A stretch of DNA of 64,000 nucleotides from Flaccisagitta enflata (GCA_965153355.1 OZ231126.1:84196001-84260000); one strand, 5' to 3'. Positions 1 to 10,672 are shown, counted from the first letter of the stretch. Notes: a model not told the origin generated them from the sequence alone. Program-made: numbers and translations.

Positions 1-1563
1 AAGTATCTCGCCGAGGACGCCGACGTTGCAGCGGCGCTTATCGACGTCCTGAAGAGCGAGAAACACGGCGCCGCTGCATCGGGGGAGAACCAAAGCAGCA
101 TCGACGTCTCCGCCGCTTCAACCAAATCCGATAAACTGACACGTGACCAAGCGTTAGCGACGTTGCAAAAACTAAGTCTTCGTCGATGTCAACAAACGCG
201 GATGATTGGCGGCGGATTGGTCGAGTGGCTCGTTCATCAACTGGTCGAAGAAATGGAGGAAATGTCCGATTACGCTTTGGAATACTCGTTGGCGTTGTTG
301 ATGAATCTCTGCTTGAGATCGGCCGGTAAGCGCGCGTGCGTCAAGGACGATCCGGCGCGCGTCCTCACCATCTTGGGCGCGCTCTTCGTGGAAAGTACGG
401 ACATGACGCGTCCGTACGTCGGAGGGACGCTGTATTCCCTACTGGCGTTGCCGGACGTCAGGGAAGAGGCGAAAAGTATGGGATTGGACAAAGTGTTGGA
501 AAGCAACGTGGAAGACAAAGAAGCCAAAGGCCAAATGGAGTTTTTACTGAAACAACTTTGGTCCGAAGAAGAATCTGGAGAGTCAGATGTAGAAAGCGAC
601 GACGAGGAAGGAGGGGAAGAGGAAGAGGAAGAAGATCCGGAAGAGTTGGAGGAGGATATCGAAAAGGACGATCCACTGCAAGTGGCTGCGGGGGAGTTGG
701 GAGGCGAAGCTTTGCTCCGCGCGCGATATTCGGCGATGGTCGACGATGGAGGAGAGGAGGAGGAGGAAGAGAAAGAAGACGGTGGCGTGAGTGTTCGAGG
801 ACAAGACTCCAATCTCAGCCTGGGTCTTTGGTTAAGCGAAGACGGCGACGTCGGTGCGGCGGCGAGTAGTAAAGAGCTGAAGGCTTCGACGATGATCATC
901 ATGCGGCCGACGACACCTTCCAGAGTCCTAAAAGACGACGTCATGTCATCCGCCGAGATCGAGGCGATGGCGTCGCCGCGAAATCTCCGCACGTCTTCCG
1001 CCGCTTCGCTTCGACGTCGGCCGCTGCGCGCGAGTCTCCTCGCCGCCAGCGTCACTTCCGTTTTAGAAGAGTCGTCATCGTCGGCGGCGTCTCCAGCGGC
1101 GGGGCAGCCTTTCGATGTCGTGCAATCGGTGCCTTCGTCGCCCTCACCGAGACTTTCAACGTCGGCTAAAATGGCGCCGCCTCTAAAAGCACCTCCTGTG
1201 AGCTTGTCGTCGTCGCGAAATCGTCAGCCTCCTCCTCCTCATGAGAACGACGCCGTTGACGTCATTGACGCGGCGTTTGTGGCGAGATCGCAGATTCCTA
1301 GGACGCCAAATACGAACACACCGCCGCCGCCGCCTCCGGAAACTTCCTCGGCGTCACCCAGACCCAGAAGCGGCGCGGAGAAAATAATGACGCCTCGTGA
1401 AACGACGCCGCTTGGAATGTCGCCGCGCACTGGAAGTGGATTTGGCGGCAGCGGCGACGCGGCGAAGTCTGTGGAGGCGCCGATTAAATCTACATCACCG
1501 ATTTTATCGAGAAGAAGCGCGAATTCGCGGCCCAACAGTGAAAAGAAAAGGAGTGGGGATTGA
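1..1563 (+). CDS. ARMC9: ARMC9 orthologue, 3' terminal coding exon (partial)
   Basis: The reading frame is open from base 1 to the TGA at 1561-1563, giving 520 C-terminal residues of a protein whose 5' part lies outside the window. Residues about 55-190 match the last armadillo-type helices of ARMC9 (LisH and armadillo-repeat protein of the ciliary basal body; Joubert syndrome gene in humans). The motifs LQKLSLRR, LEYSLALLMNLCLRS, PYVGGTLYSLL and REEAKSMGL align with the human protein in the same order. A Glu/Asp-rich run (residues ~185-240) followed by ELGGEALL also follows the human order. The last ~270 residues are Ser/Pro/Arg-rich and look disordered, as in vertebrates. Human ARMC9 is about 820 residues, so roughly 60% is present. 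The frame is intact. Family assignment is from recalled sequence; the tail is not conserved enough to align. Confidence 0.93.
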   Translation, partial: KYLAEDADVAAALIDVLKSEKHGAAASGENQSSIDVSAASTKSDKLTRDQALATLQKLSLRRCQQTRMIGGGLVEWLVHQLVEEMEEMSDYALEYSLALLMNLCLRSAGKRACVKDDPARVLTILGALFVESTDMTRPYVGGTLYSLLALPDVREEAKSMGLDKVLESNVEDKEAKGQMEFLLKQLWSEEESGESDVESDDEEGGEEEEEEDPEELEEDIEKDDPLQVAAGELGGEALLRARYSAMVDDGGEEEEEEKEDGGVSVRGQDSNLSLGLWLSEDGDVGAAASSKELKASTMIIMRPTTPSRVLKDDVMSSAEIEAMASPRNLRTSSAASLRRRPLRASLLAASVTSVLEESSSSAASPAAGQPFDVVQSVPSSPSPRLSTSAKMAPPLKAPPVSLSSSRNRQPPPPHENDAVDVIDAAFVARSQIPRTPNTNTPPPPPPETSSASPRPRSGAEKIMTPRETTPLGMSPRTGSGFGGSGDAAKSVEAPIKSTSPILSRRSANSRPNSEKKRSGD

Positions 1564-1584
1564 ATATAAGACTAAAGACAAGAG

Positions 1585-1590
1585 AATAAA
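1585..1590 (+). promoter_or_regulatory. poly(A) signal of ARMC9
   Basis: A canonical AATAAA lies 22 bases after the ARMC9 stop codon, with T/G-rich sequence further downstream. This gives a very short 3' UTR. The position is as expected, but the hexamer is common in AT-rich DNA. Confidence 0.55.
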
Positions 1591-2379
1591 AACACTGATA
1601 AGGATTTGAGTATTGAATAAGTCATGGTGGACTTTGAATAACATGCACTATTTGTTCATCCTGCATGTTTCCCCTAAAACTTTTTTTCTCCCCATTCTTT
1701 GTTTTTTTTTTAGAGATACAAACTTTGATCTCGGTTTTCAAATTACTCATATTACTCGTTAGCGCGAGCAGTAAGTGTTACAAGATGACAAACTTCATTG
1801 ACTTTCGCTTTCTCTTAAATTACGTTTGTCTGTACAAGGTGAACATCAATCAGTACAATCAAATTTCCTTCAAATTTTCGCTCACAAATTCCGTTTACAA
1901 GTGATGAATTGATGTCTAGCTAAAAACGTAAGAACGAACGAGTCGGAAGCTAAATATGATGAATGAACTAGATCTCATGACTTTGAATGGTACTATGAAC
2001 GAGCAAACGAATCAGAAGCGACGCCATCACGGTCTTTGAATGTCCTCTCCACGATAGTCAACGCCATCAGCAATTATCAGCCGGAGACGATCGAAGCATC
2101 TCGACATAAAGCCCCCTCAACAGGTGATTAAGACGGAAAATGTTTGAAGGAAAATGAAGTGTTTCACCATACTTTTGGCATCATTATTAGGACAACAATG
2201 AAGCTGGAATGCTTTCAGTAAACAAATTGTCTCTTAAGACACTTTTGCATTTTGAAAAACATAGTTCTCTCTGTGATCGATTTGGGAAGAGAACTGTGTT
2301 CTTTATTTTTTTATTTTTTTATTTTCTATGCAAATTTAGAATTTTGATTAAGCCCCTGTCAGTGACTAAAAATGAAATA
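1591..2379. other. AT-rich intergenic DNA, no gene seen
   Basis: This is low-GC sequence with T runs and no open frame that resembles protein. It separates ARMC9 from a TA-flanked transposon remnant. Confidence 0.6.
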
Positions 2380-3112
2380 CAGTGGAAATTTGATATAACA
2401 GTCTTGATAGGACTGGAAATTTTGGTTGTTAAATCCGCATGTTGTTTTTTATTTTTTTTTGTTTGTAAAAATAAATTTAAGCAAAATCAAATAGGCAAAT
2501 ATATATGCTCAATTAATGGAAGTGGTTAATCATTTGTGCAATTGGCAAACAGAGCAATAGATTAACAGTTATAGCCTCTGAGACTCTGAGAGGCCTTCTT
2601 TAATTTAACAAGTGAAACAATATTCCTCACTTTACCCAAACTGAGAAATATGGAAGAGGGACGGATTTAAGTGAACCATCATATCATATAGAATACTATT
2701 TAGCAGGGTAAAAAATACTACATTTTAGTTCCAATTTTTGCTTATAAAAGCAATGACAGATGTATATTTATGTACTATTGAATATATAAATTTTTCCTAC
2801 TTTTTCTATGTAGTGGTAAGATTTTTTTTCTTCAAATTTTCTTTGTTCTTATACTAAATACTGGCTAAATAATGGATAATTATAAAATGACAACTATCAA
2901 CTTGATCAAAATATGTATTGATGTTTTTTAAGGAAGTGAAAATTTCCCATGGGACTAAAAAAAAACACCCGTAAATCAGGTTTGGCTGTTAAATCAATTG
3001 TTGATAAATCAGGAAAAATTAAGATGGAAAAAATCTAGAAAATTTTAGGACTCAAGCATCATAGTTGCTAAATCAGAAATGCTGTTAAATCAGGTAAGGC
3101 AGTAGTTCACTG
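2380..3112. mobile_element. degenerate Tc1/mariner-pogo-like MITE
   Basis: The left end reads TACAGTGGAAATTTGATATA. The right end, read on the other strand, begins TACAGTGAACTACTGCC. Both ends are flanked by TA. The CAGTGGAA-type terminus and the repeated TGTTAAATCAG/TTGATAAATCAG motifs inside are typical of decayed pogo/Tc1 elements. No transposase frame is left in the 733 bp. Confidence 0.45.
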
Positions 3113-3287
3113 TAAGTACAATTTTTCTATTAAATATTATGTCTGAGCCATCTCTATCACTTTTATTCATATATTTTTGCATTTTTGCATTTTTTTTTTC
3201 ATTCATACATTTTTTCTATTTTGACCTTCTTTGAAAGACAAATGTTGCCTTCAGAGGGAAGCCGTCTTAACTTGCTAGACACGCTCT

Positions 3288-3790
3288 CGCATAGCAAAAG
3301 TTGGAAGTATCCCTTCACCTTACTTAGGTAATGTGGAGATGCAAAAATCATGAAGATAATCATTTTCCTTTTTTCAAAATTCCTTCATCTTCCGTTTTTG
3401 TTTTGGCCCTAAAGTTTCCACAGATTTCCCCAAATTCAGCAAAATCCTGTGTAGTTTTGCTACAAAAAGGACAATTATTTGTTTTAGAAAATCATGATGC
3501 TTGTAAAAATAAACTAAAATCTTAGAATATAAGCTGTTAAAAAGCTTATGAAAAAGCAGAATTGTAATTCTTTAAAAAAAAAATTGTAAAAACTAATTCA
3601 AACAATATCAGCACATTGTTTTATCCCACTGCTTTATGCAAATTAGGCCCTCAAAAACAATTTTTAAAAAACCGGAAGATGAACGACTTTTGATAAAAGA
3701 AAAATGGTGAGGGTCCTAAAATTGGCCACTCCACATTAGGTAAAGAGGGGCGAGAAGAAATAAACAACTTTTGCTATGTGAAGCACCCAA
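3288..3790. mobile_element. hAT-like MITE, copy 1 (family H)
   Basis: The right end is AACTTTTGCTATGTGAAGCA followed by CCCAA. The left end is a truncated version starting CGCATAGCAAAAGTTGG. The 7-base ACGCTCT flanks both sides (3281-3287 and 3791-3797), which fits a target-site duplication. The interior includes an inverted pair around AAAACCGGAAGATGAA. The same family recurs at 47069, 55647 and 57385. It is non-coding. Confidence 0.65.
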
Positions 3791-4135
3791 ACGCTCTGGT
3801 GCACCAAAGAAACATTGGCCAATTTCTTTCAAATCTTTACTTTTTAAGTTTTTACTCGTGGACTCTACGAAAGGTTTTGTCCGTCCGTGAGTCCGTCAGT
3901 TTGTCCCTCTGTCCCTCCGTGATACTCAAGCGAAGAAGCTGCAGTGGTGAAAGTATGTTTGTGTGGGAGCGTACGCCCCTGCAAACCGTTCCACAACCAT
4001 ATTGGGAGCTGCTGATTGAGTCTCTGCACGATTTTGTTTTTCTTTCAGAATCCTCCGCCAGAGCGAATTAAATACGAATAGCTTCGAGTCGTATTACATA
4101 AAACCCAGCCAACCCTTAGCCCTAAAGCAAACCTT

Positions 4136-4203
4136 GTCCCTAACCCTAACCCTAAAACTATCTCCAACCCTAACCCTAACCCTAAACCCACCCCTAACCC
4201 TAA
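4136..4203 (+). repeat. interstitial telomere-like CCCTAA repeats
   Basis: Several runs of CCCTAA (some perfect tandem triplets, others interrupted by substitutions) lie about 200 bases upstream of the TTLL9-like first exon. This is the TTAGGG-type animal telomere unit on the opposite strand, and it is degenerate, so it is an old interstitial tract and not a chromosome end. Confidence 0.75.
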
Positions 4204-4405
4204 TTTTTAAAAAACGCTTAAAAAGTCTTAAAAACAAAAGATCGACAGATGCTTGTACAAGTGTACCCGATAGTGTAACCCCGCGTTACTTGCTTTCTTT
4301 ACAACTATTTTAAAACTTTTCTGTAATGACAAACGTTGTAACCTTATTTCTGATTGAGATTTTTTATGTATCGTTTTCCCCAGTGAATTAGAAGAGAGAC
4401 GCAAG

Positions 4406-4506
4406 ATGTCGCGTTTCTTGGGTCGTCTAAATGATAAGTCAACGGCTGGATCCTCGGGCGCCGGTTTCAATCCATACAAGACAACCGGACAAAAGAGAGG
4501 CATCGT
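4406..4506 (+). CDS. TTLL9: TTLL9-like, first coding exon
   Basis: ATG at 4406 opens 33 codons starting MSRFLGRLNDKS and ending TTGQKRGI, then two bases of a Val codon. The donor at 4507 is GTGAGT. An AG at 4382-4383 preceded by a T/C tract suggests that the non-coding part of the exon starts at 4384. Joining to 9066 keeps frame and produces GIVDRAIRFKCS, matching the start of human TTLL9 (which begins MSRQKSQTNKGIRYKCS). TTLL9 is a member of the tubulin-tyrosine-ligase-like family that adds glutamate chains to axonemal tubulin. The call rests mostly on the next exon and the matching phase. Confidence 0.65.
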
Positions 4507-4516
4507 GTGAGTTGTA

Positions 4517-4788
<272 letters not shown>

Positions 4789-4843
4789 CTTTCAAAATAC
4801 GACAAAAAATACGTACGTAATGTTCCAACTTTTTTCATGCGTC

Positions 4844-5090
4844 TGTAAGAGGCAGGAAATGGATATAGCTCATGGCGGGACTGACTAGGAGCCATGAGCC
4901 TTTGAAGATAGCTATTATCGTGAAGTAGCCGTAGCTTCCATCATTGTAATCGTTATTGATGATAGCCCTTTCATGCTCTCCTTAACCGATGCATTACTGT
5001 TGTATAACCTACCCTTTCCTTACCGTTAATAGTTGAGAGCATTAACAGGGGCTCCAGTATGGTGGTAATTAGCCGCTCGCATAGTTAATA
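4844..5090 (+). repeat. left terminal inverted repeat of the 3.96 kb transposon
   Basis: It pairs with 8553-8799 on the opposite strand with only scattered mismatches. The inner end is at ATAGTTAATA. Confidence 0.85.
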
Positions 5091-5280
5091 AGAATTGCAT
5101 TCAGGCATTGGGCAGTTTTGCTTTGAAAAGGGAGGCTCACATCAAATGATAAGAGGTCCCCAAAGCGGAGTTCCAGATCTTCAGTTTCCATCTTGTAACT
5201 TTTGAAGATGTCAAGCATTGGGCCAAAGCAAAGCTTGACAGCGTCACTTTGATGGGTTTCCCGTGTGATGGCGGGGCAGC
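5069..5280 (-). CDS. candidate exon inside the 3.96 kb transposon, unknown product
   Basis: On the minus strand a strong acceptor (TCCCTCTTTTTCTAG) precedes an open frame starting with CPAITRETHQSDAVK and running to TAA at 5069. A good donor (GAT|GTGAGC) at 5140 could instead end it after 46 residues (SYKMETEDLELRFGDLLSFD). The open frame ends inside the left terminal repeat. The amino-acid composition looks like real protein. Its location suggests a transposase or accessory gene of the element, but no catalytic motif was recognised. Confidence 0.35.
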
Positions 5281-5428
5281 CTAGAAAAAGAGGGATTGGT
5301 TTAATAACGATTGTAATGCAAAAAGATACTGGACCCAAAACTGCAATTAACTGATAACTATGTGACTAACTCTTAATATATTCGCCCTGTTTTATGAACA
5401 CAAACAGGCGTTACGTCAAAACGATTGT

Positions 5429-5431
<3 letters not shown>

Positions 5432-5514
<83 letters not shown>
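5432..5514. repeat. (GA)n microsatellite
   Basis: About 83 bases of pure GA lie inside the 3.96 kb transposon. Confidence 0.95.
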
Positions 5515-5516
<2 letters not shown>

Positions 5517-6988
5517 TTGCTGTGAAATACAAGATTGAGAAGGTGCAGAAAACGAAATTGCATGTGTGACATGTGCCATTATAAAGGCATTCAGGAAATG
5601 TAAAGAGAGTAAAAGATGCGTTGCTTACAACAACTTGAAAAGTAAAAAAACGTGAATAAAAGAACATTGTTCAAAAGTATAAAACTGCTAAAAGTGCGAG
5701 AGAAACAATTACCAGTGATGAATGAACCAATATTAAAAACAGGGCAATTGTCCGACTATATCCAATCAAATGAAAACAGATGGAAATTGCGGGGGCACAT
5801 TGTGCACTGCTTTAGCATGCAAAAAAAATGTGCAGAATGCCAACTATCAATTAGTGCAAAAGGTAACCATTGGTGTAAAAGGTAACCAACGGATGGGTTA
5901 TCTTTTGGATGAGGGCCATCTCTCTACGTCAGCACCAAATGGGAAAGAAATGAAAATAGATTTTGCTTCCTGGCTTGCAAAAAAAAATGCAAGAAATTGT
6001 GATGTCCAACAACACATTTAGAACTGAATGAAATCGACGAGGTTAAATCATTGGCAGTAAAGAAACAAGTTAGTAAACAAATACTTTTTCTTTGTCCTTT
6101 TTTATAATATATGTTCTCTCTTGCTTGCGCAGAGCAAGGAGCCAAAGTCAACGAAAGGCAAACAATCTTAGACAAAATTCCCTTTCAGTCAGCAACATTC
6201 ATTTCATTCATACAGGAAATTTCAGTAATTAAACAATCTGACCTGCCAAGATGAACCCTAGCCAATCTGAAGATCTGAAGGAGTTGATTGGATTTCTATT
6301 AATGCTTTCCTCTACAAGTTTGAGGACTTGCTCGATAATGAACGGAACGATGAATGAGCCTAATGGAAAAAAACTAAGGATTGGATTAGGGGCGGGGAGT
6401 GCGGGACTATGTAAAAGTGTGTGTGTTAAAATGACCAGTAAAACTATAGGTACAACTATGTTGCTAAAATCAGATTAATAAAATAATACAACAAGGGATG
6501 CTAAGAATAATGTACATGGCGCCAAGAACAACTCAAACATGGAATCATAAACCTAGTTAATAACAATCGTGTAAAGGGGGGGTGGGCGTTGGAGAGGGAA
6601 ACACGTGGGGTAATGATAACACTAAGGGACAACAAATTGCACAATTTAAATTGTGATAACAAGAAGTTAGTTTTTTTTTTTGATTCTATCTTTTTTTTTT
6701 GTTTTTTTTTGTTTTTTACTTTTTTTTTTTCTTATTTGATTTTTTTCATCATTTTTTTTTCCTTGAAGGTTTTTTTTTTATTCTTTTTTTTTTAATTTAA
6801 ACAAAACCAGTGAATTCAAAAATAATGGCAAATATCAATTGCGAAAGGAATATAACAATAGGCTATAAAACAAAAGCATTGTTGAAACATTATCAGACCT
6901 GTTGACAATTCCTCAGTGATGAGCTATTTGAATTGACTTTTCCCGTGAGGGGGTTAGAAACAGTATCCTGAAAAGATATTTTAGAATG

Positions 6989-7072
6989 GACTTCCCCAGT
7001 GAAGGCGTCTTCAGGATTGACTTCCCCAGTGAAGGCGTTTTCAGGATTGACTTCCCCAGTGAAGGCTTCTTT
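6989..7072 (-). repeat. 30-bp minisatellite, about three copies
   Basis: A 30-base unit beginning GACTTCCCCAGTGAAGGCG is repeated at 6989, 7019 and 7049. On the minus strand it stays open and would encode SLGKSILKTP repeats, so a coding origin inside the transposon is possible but unproven. Confidence 0.7.
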
Positions 7073-8552
7073 TTGACGGACGTTTCCACAGAAGGGTGAA
7101 GTTCTCCTGGGTTATTCCTATTGGAACACCGAGGCACAAATTGGCAATTTTGCTTACGCTGAAAATTTCTTCAGCGGAAGCACGCAACCAAATGACACAA
7201 CATTGCGATCATGAGTGCGAAAATCAAGTGAGGCATTGAAGCTTGTTGCTTCTTGGCAATTTGTGTTTTCCCAGGGAGAGGAAGAAGCTGGGGAGGAGAT
7301 CCACGACTGAATAGCGGTGTGTAAACGTTTTGGTGTGCTGCCATGTTTGTTGAAGTTAAAGGCGGATCAGATAAGAGTAGGCTCCACTAATAAGATGATT
7401 AAAACAAAGAGCCACATATAACAAGGGTTATATGTGGCAACGAGGGGCTGAAAAACGAACATCCCGAATCTGTCCTAGGGGCAGCTGGGGATCAGCACCG
7501 ACACTGAGGTGAGGTTTCATGCTGAATGGGCGGAGATAGAGTTCCAGCAGACTGTTCCTGGCAGAGGAGGTACGGCCGATTGCTGCATTGTGCGAAAGGA
7601 CAGCCCCACCTCAGTTGTGCGAGGGGGTTCGCAAATCAAATGAAGTTTTGCGGCCCAAAGAAGGCGAACAACTAGACATATATCTCGCAAGACGTTGATG
7701 CCATGCGCACAGAGGAGTACTGTAAGTCGCGTAAAAGTGGTGTTCCAAAGGTGCCACCGCAAGGAAAGCGAACATGATCTCTCCAATCAGCGCCGGGATG
7801 GATGGATTATTCGTTTATCAGCGTTTGTATAAGAGTTGTGAATATTTACAGTATTTACAGTATTTACACTATTTACATGAAGCACATAAGCATACCAGGG
7901 GCTCCCAAAAAAACCTTTTGAATTTTCCCACCTTCGCAAAACTGTTCGATGAAGAGAAAGAGACGAATAACGCTGAGATTCCACAAGTCGCTCGCCTTTT
8001 ATCCTCACGTCTGCAGGACTCCGGCACGTAACGGGTCTTGCGTTGTCAGCAGCGAATAGACGTACAAAGATGAAGAATTACCAATTGGATTTAAAGAAGA
8101 AACGCTCAGGAAGGCCAGCAGATTTGGCCCCCGGAGCGGGCGCTTGCCACCAGGAGATGTCGCAGGGAATTTATGTGCCCTCTAAGCGATCAATCCCCCA
8201 AGCGCATTAGCGGGAAGACTTGAGCAGGTGCTCAGCGACTGAACATAAGACGGGAATTGTCTAGCAACCCCGAATAGGCCGAACAGAAGGCGGAGACTGA
8301 ACTCGAAGATTGAAGGCGGTAAGATAGGTTCACAAGCCGGCTGATGCGCCACTTGTAAGCGCTTGGATCCTGTCGAAGACGCTTACCTTCCAGAGGCGAT
8401 CTAGCTCCTATGCGGACCCGGAGAGGGATATCCTATTGGGCCTCTGGGTATGCTCGCCAGAGAAAGAGTTAAGCTAACGAAGGGAATGAGCTCCTAGATG
8501 AGTGACTATCTGAAGGTAGAACAGATGCGATGGGTCGATAACGATGTATTCG

Positions 8553-8799
8553 TATTAACTATGCGAGCGGCTAATTACCACCATACTGGAGCCCCTGATA
8601 ATGCTCTCAACTATTAACGGTAAGGGAAGGGTAGGTTATACAACAGTAATGCATCGGTTAAGGAGAGCATGAAAGGGCTATCATCAATAACGATTACAAT
8701 GATGGAAGCTACGGCTACTTCACGATAATAGCTATCTTCAAAGGCTCATGGCTCCTAGTCAGTCCCGCCATGAGCTATATCCATATCCTGCCTCTTACA
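8553..8799 (-). repeat. right terminal inverted repeat of the 3.96 kb transposon
   Basis: Reverse complement of 4844-5090, ending CCTGCCTCTTACA and followed by CGTC. Confidence 0.85.
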
Positions 8800-8803
8800 C
8801 GTC

Positions 8804-9056
8804 CTCCGAGATCTACGTATAAAAGGGCAGTCAGTCCGTCCGTTTGTTGGTATGTCCGTCACTCCGTCAAGCAAACGCTGCTTTGGCGCCTTTCTTCATT
8901 CACTCCTTTTACTTCTCATGGTCTCATTCATTCATTCATTCATTCATTCATTTATTTATTCATTTATTCATTCATTCGTTCATTCATTCTTTCATTCAAA
9001 CATTCATTCACTTGTTTGTAGATCATATCAGCCATATTTTGGCCTTGTTTTTTCCT
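8804..9056 (+). mobile_element. family Y element with internal (ATTC)n
   Basis: It contains CAGTCAGTCCGTCCG and GTCCGTC motifs, an (ATTC)n tract at about 8925-9008 and the family's usual 3' end TTGGCCTTGTTTT. It lies between the 3.96 kb transposon and the TTLL9-like exon 2. Its terminal T tract is immediately upstream of that exon's acceptor. Confidence 0.55.
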
Positions 9057-9065
9057 TGACTACAG

Positions 9066-9149
9066 AGACCGGGCGATTCGCTTCAAATGTTCCCTGCAAA
9101 ATACCATCCTCGACGTGTTACGTCACCGCGGCTGGCAAGAAGTCACAGG
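9066..9149 (+). CDS. TTLL9: TTLL9-like, second coding exon
   Basis: Acceptor TTGACTACAG precedes 84 bases, followed by the donor GTAAGT at 9150. In the frame set by exon 1 it encodes D, then RAIRF, KCSLQNTILDVLRHRGW and QEVTG. This matches the N-terminal segment of human TTLL9 almost residue for residue (KCSLQTTVLDVLRHRHWEEV). The exon ends after two bases of a Gly codon. The expected continuation (the GEWDFYWCD region, then the ATP-grasp core with the MKPVARSQG-type motif) was not found downstream in the window. The rest therefore lies behind a very large intron or is missing. Confidence 0.75.
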
Positions 9150-9404
9150 GTAAGTTTAGCTTCATGTAAAAAAAAAGACAAATCGACGATTTTTGTCTAT
9201 TTTCTTTTTAAATATGTGACACCGCTAACAGCAGTATGGAAATAAAATTGCGACGTCAAAAAAAAAGCTGCACGTCCCTGATCTACAGCGAAGTTTTGCT
9301 TATGTCATGGTAGCTCGGTGCAAATTCCAAAATATTGAGATTGAGATTTTGATTGCAACACTTATGAGGAACGATCCTTTGACGAGGTTGTTGCAACAGA
9401 CGAG

Positions 9405-9542
9405 TTATTGACGCCTTCCGTTTTGAAGATCCACGTTGGAAACGGCAGACAGGAATTTGTCTTTCAAAGTGACGAGATGTTCGTCGATCGATTGGAAGAC
9501 CGGAAGCAAAACGCGATCGTAGACAAAGTTCGCAGGATTGGA
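9405..9542 (-). CDS. terminal exon of an unrecognised gene (exon e)
   Basis: The minus-strand acceptor is a (CT)n tract ending CCCCCCAG at 9543. The exon is in phase 0 and encodes 45 residues (SNPANFVYDRVLLPVFQS, IDEHLVTLKDKFL, SAVSNVDLQNGRRQ) before TAA at 9405. The helix-like pattern and intact frame support coding. It could follow 10739-10949 directly in frame, skipping the exon at 9933. The direct join 9933>9542 shifts frame, so the local model is incomplete. Confidence 0.5.
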   Translation of the reverse strand, partial: SNPANFVYDRVLLPVFQSIDEHLVTLKDKFLSAVSNVDLQNGRRQ

Positions 9543-9547
9543 CTGGG

Positions 9548-9548
<1 letters not shown>

Positions 9549-9643
<95 letters not shown>

Positions 9644-9836
9644 AAACAAACAAATAAACAATCAAACAAACAAACAAACACAAAGAGAGAAAGTTTTGAT
9701 GAGAATTTATTCGATAACAACAAGTCAATCAATCCAACAAAAACAAACAAACAAACAAACAAACAAACAAACCAAAAAACAAATAAACAAACAAACAAAC
9801 AAACAAACAAATAAACAGACAAACAAACAAAAAAAA
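9549..9836. repeat. (GA)n followed by (CAAA)n microsatellites
   Basis: About 93 bases of GA are followed by an interrupted CAAA-rich tract. On the minus strand the CT tract abuts the acceptor of exon 9405-9542. Confidence 0.9.
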
Positions 9837-9932
9837 ACAGACAACTAAACCGAAACCAAAACTAACAATTAACAAGCAGCCCAAACACAGAAAAGTTGAC
9901 CCTCATTTCTTCTCCAAAATTGGTTAATTTAC

Positions 9933-10117
9933 CTTCCACGGCACGACCAACGAAGTGAGAACGAAGACGATAGTCAGGATTTTCAAGGGCAAAACTGCGG
10001 AAACGAATCCAGGCGCCAAATTGCTCACCAAAAGCCAACCGCAAAAAGTCACCCAAAATTTCATCCAACTTGACATCTACGTCGCAAAACAGAGGATCAA
10101 CAAGGAGACGTTTCAAC
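9933..10117 (-). CDS. internal exon of an unrecognised gene (exon d)
   Basis: Acceptor ACACTGACAG and donor GAAG|GTAAAT bound 185 bases, open in one frame only. It encodes LKRLLVDPLFCDVDVKLDE, ILGDFLRLAFGEQFGAWIRF and RSFALENPDYRLRSHFVGRA. The DEILGDFLRLAF...AWIRFR stretch faintly resembles the start of PXA domains of sorting nexins 13/14/19/25, which follow a membrane hairpin, but the similarity is too weak for a call. It enters needing two bases from the previous exon and leaves one base, which fits neither neighbour directly. A small exon is probably missing from the model. Confidence 0.5.
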
Positions 10118-10141
10118 CTGTCAGTGTTTTGCTTCCCTTTT

Positions 10142-10555
10142 GGGCAGCGGTCCCGAAGGGGCCGATGACCTATGCTTTCACATATGCAGAATTTTGTCCT
10201 TCTTCTTCTACGTCCCCCCCCCTCGAGGGGCAAATCTTAGCCTTGAGGCTCAAATCCCAGCCTTGAAGCTCAATCCCAGCCTCGAAGCTCAATCCCAGCC
10301 TTGAAGCTCAAATCCCAGCCTTGAAGCTCAAATCCCGCCTCAAGGTTCAAATCCCAGCCTCGAGGCTCAAATTCCAGCCCCAAGGCTCAAATCCCAGCCC
10401 TGAAGCTCAAATTCCAGCCTTGATGCTCAAGTCCCAGTCTCCAAGCATTGAGGCTCAAAAAAAATCAGCATAGGTCATTGGCCTATTAACCACCTCACAC
10501 CTACATACACTCACATAGGGGCAACGGGTACCGCTGACCATCTAACGCTTTTGCA
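10142..10555. mobile_element. family M element, copy 1, with private minisatellite
   Basis: It starts GGGCAGCGGTCCCGAAGG and ends with the family tail GGGTACCGCTGACCATCTAA. Between them (10225-10450) is a degenerate ~20-bp minisatellite of the type CTCAAATCCCAGCCTTGAAG. The inner arm GACCTATGC recurs inverted as GCATAGGTCATTGG. It lies about 25 bases upstream (minus sense) of the acceptor of exon 9933-10117. Confidence 0.65.
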
Positions 10556-10669
10556 ACTATTACTGATTAATTTTTGGTATTCTTCTTCAGTTTTGTCATC
10601 GCTCTCTTTTTCTCTTTTTTTTTACAGATTAGTCCATGTTTTATTTTGTTTCTGTATTTGTTTCTGCCA

Positions 10670-10672
<3 letters not shown>

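Larger units (their letters stand above)
4844..8799. mobile_element. 3.96 kb DNA transposon with 247-bp terminal inverted repeats
   Basis: Bases 4844-5090 and 8553-8799 are near-perfect reverse complements and begin TGTAAGAGGCAGG. The 4-base CGTC directly flanks both ends (4840-4843, 8800-8803), as expected for a target-site duplication. The element sits inside intron 1 of the TTLL9-like gene. The interior has a (GA)n tract, a 30-bp minisatellite and one candidate minus-strand exon (5069-5280). No complete transposase could be read, and no superfamily could be assigned from motifs. The high identity of the two ends suggests a fairly recent insertion or conversion. Confidence 0.8.

Noticed and set aside
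270-1055. Minus-strand 261-residue Ser-rich frame
   Set aside because: It is the antisense shadow of the ARMC9 exon, whose plus-strand frame has clear homology.
10612-10627. Strong plus-strand acceptor-like T tract ending ACAG
   Set aside because: The following sequence has no coding character and no matching donor.
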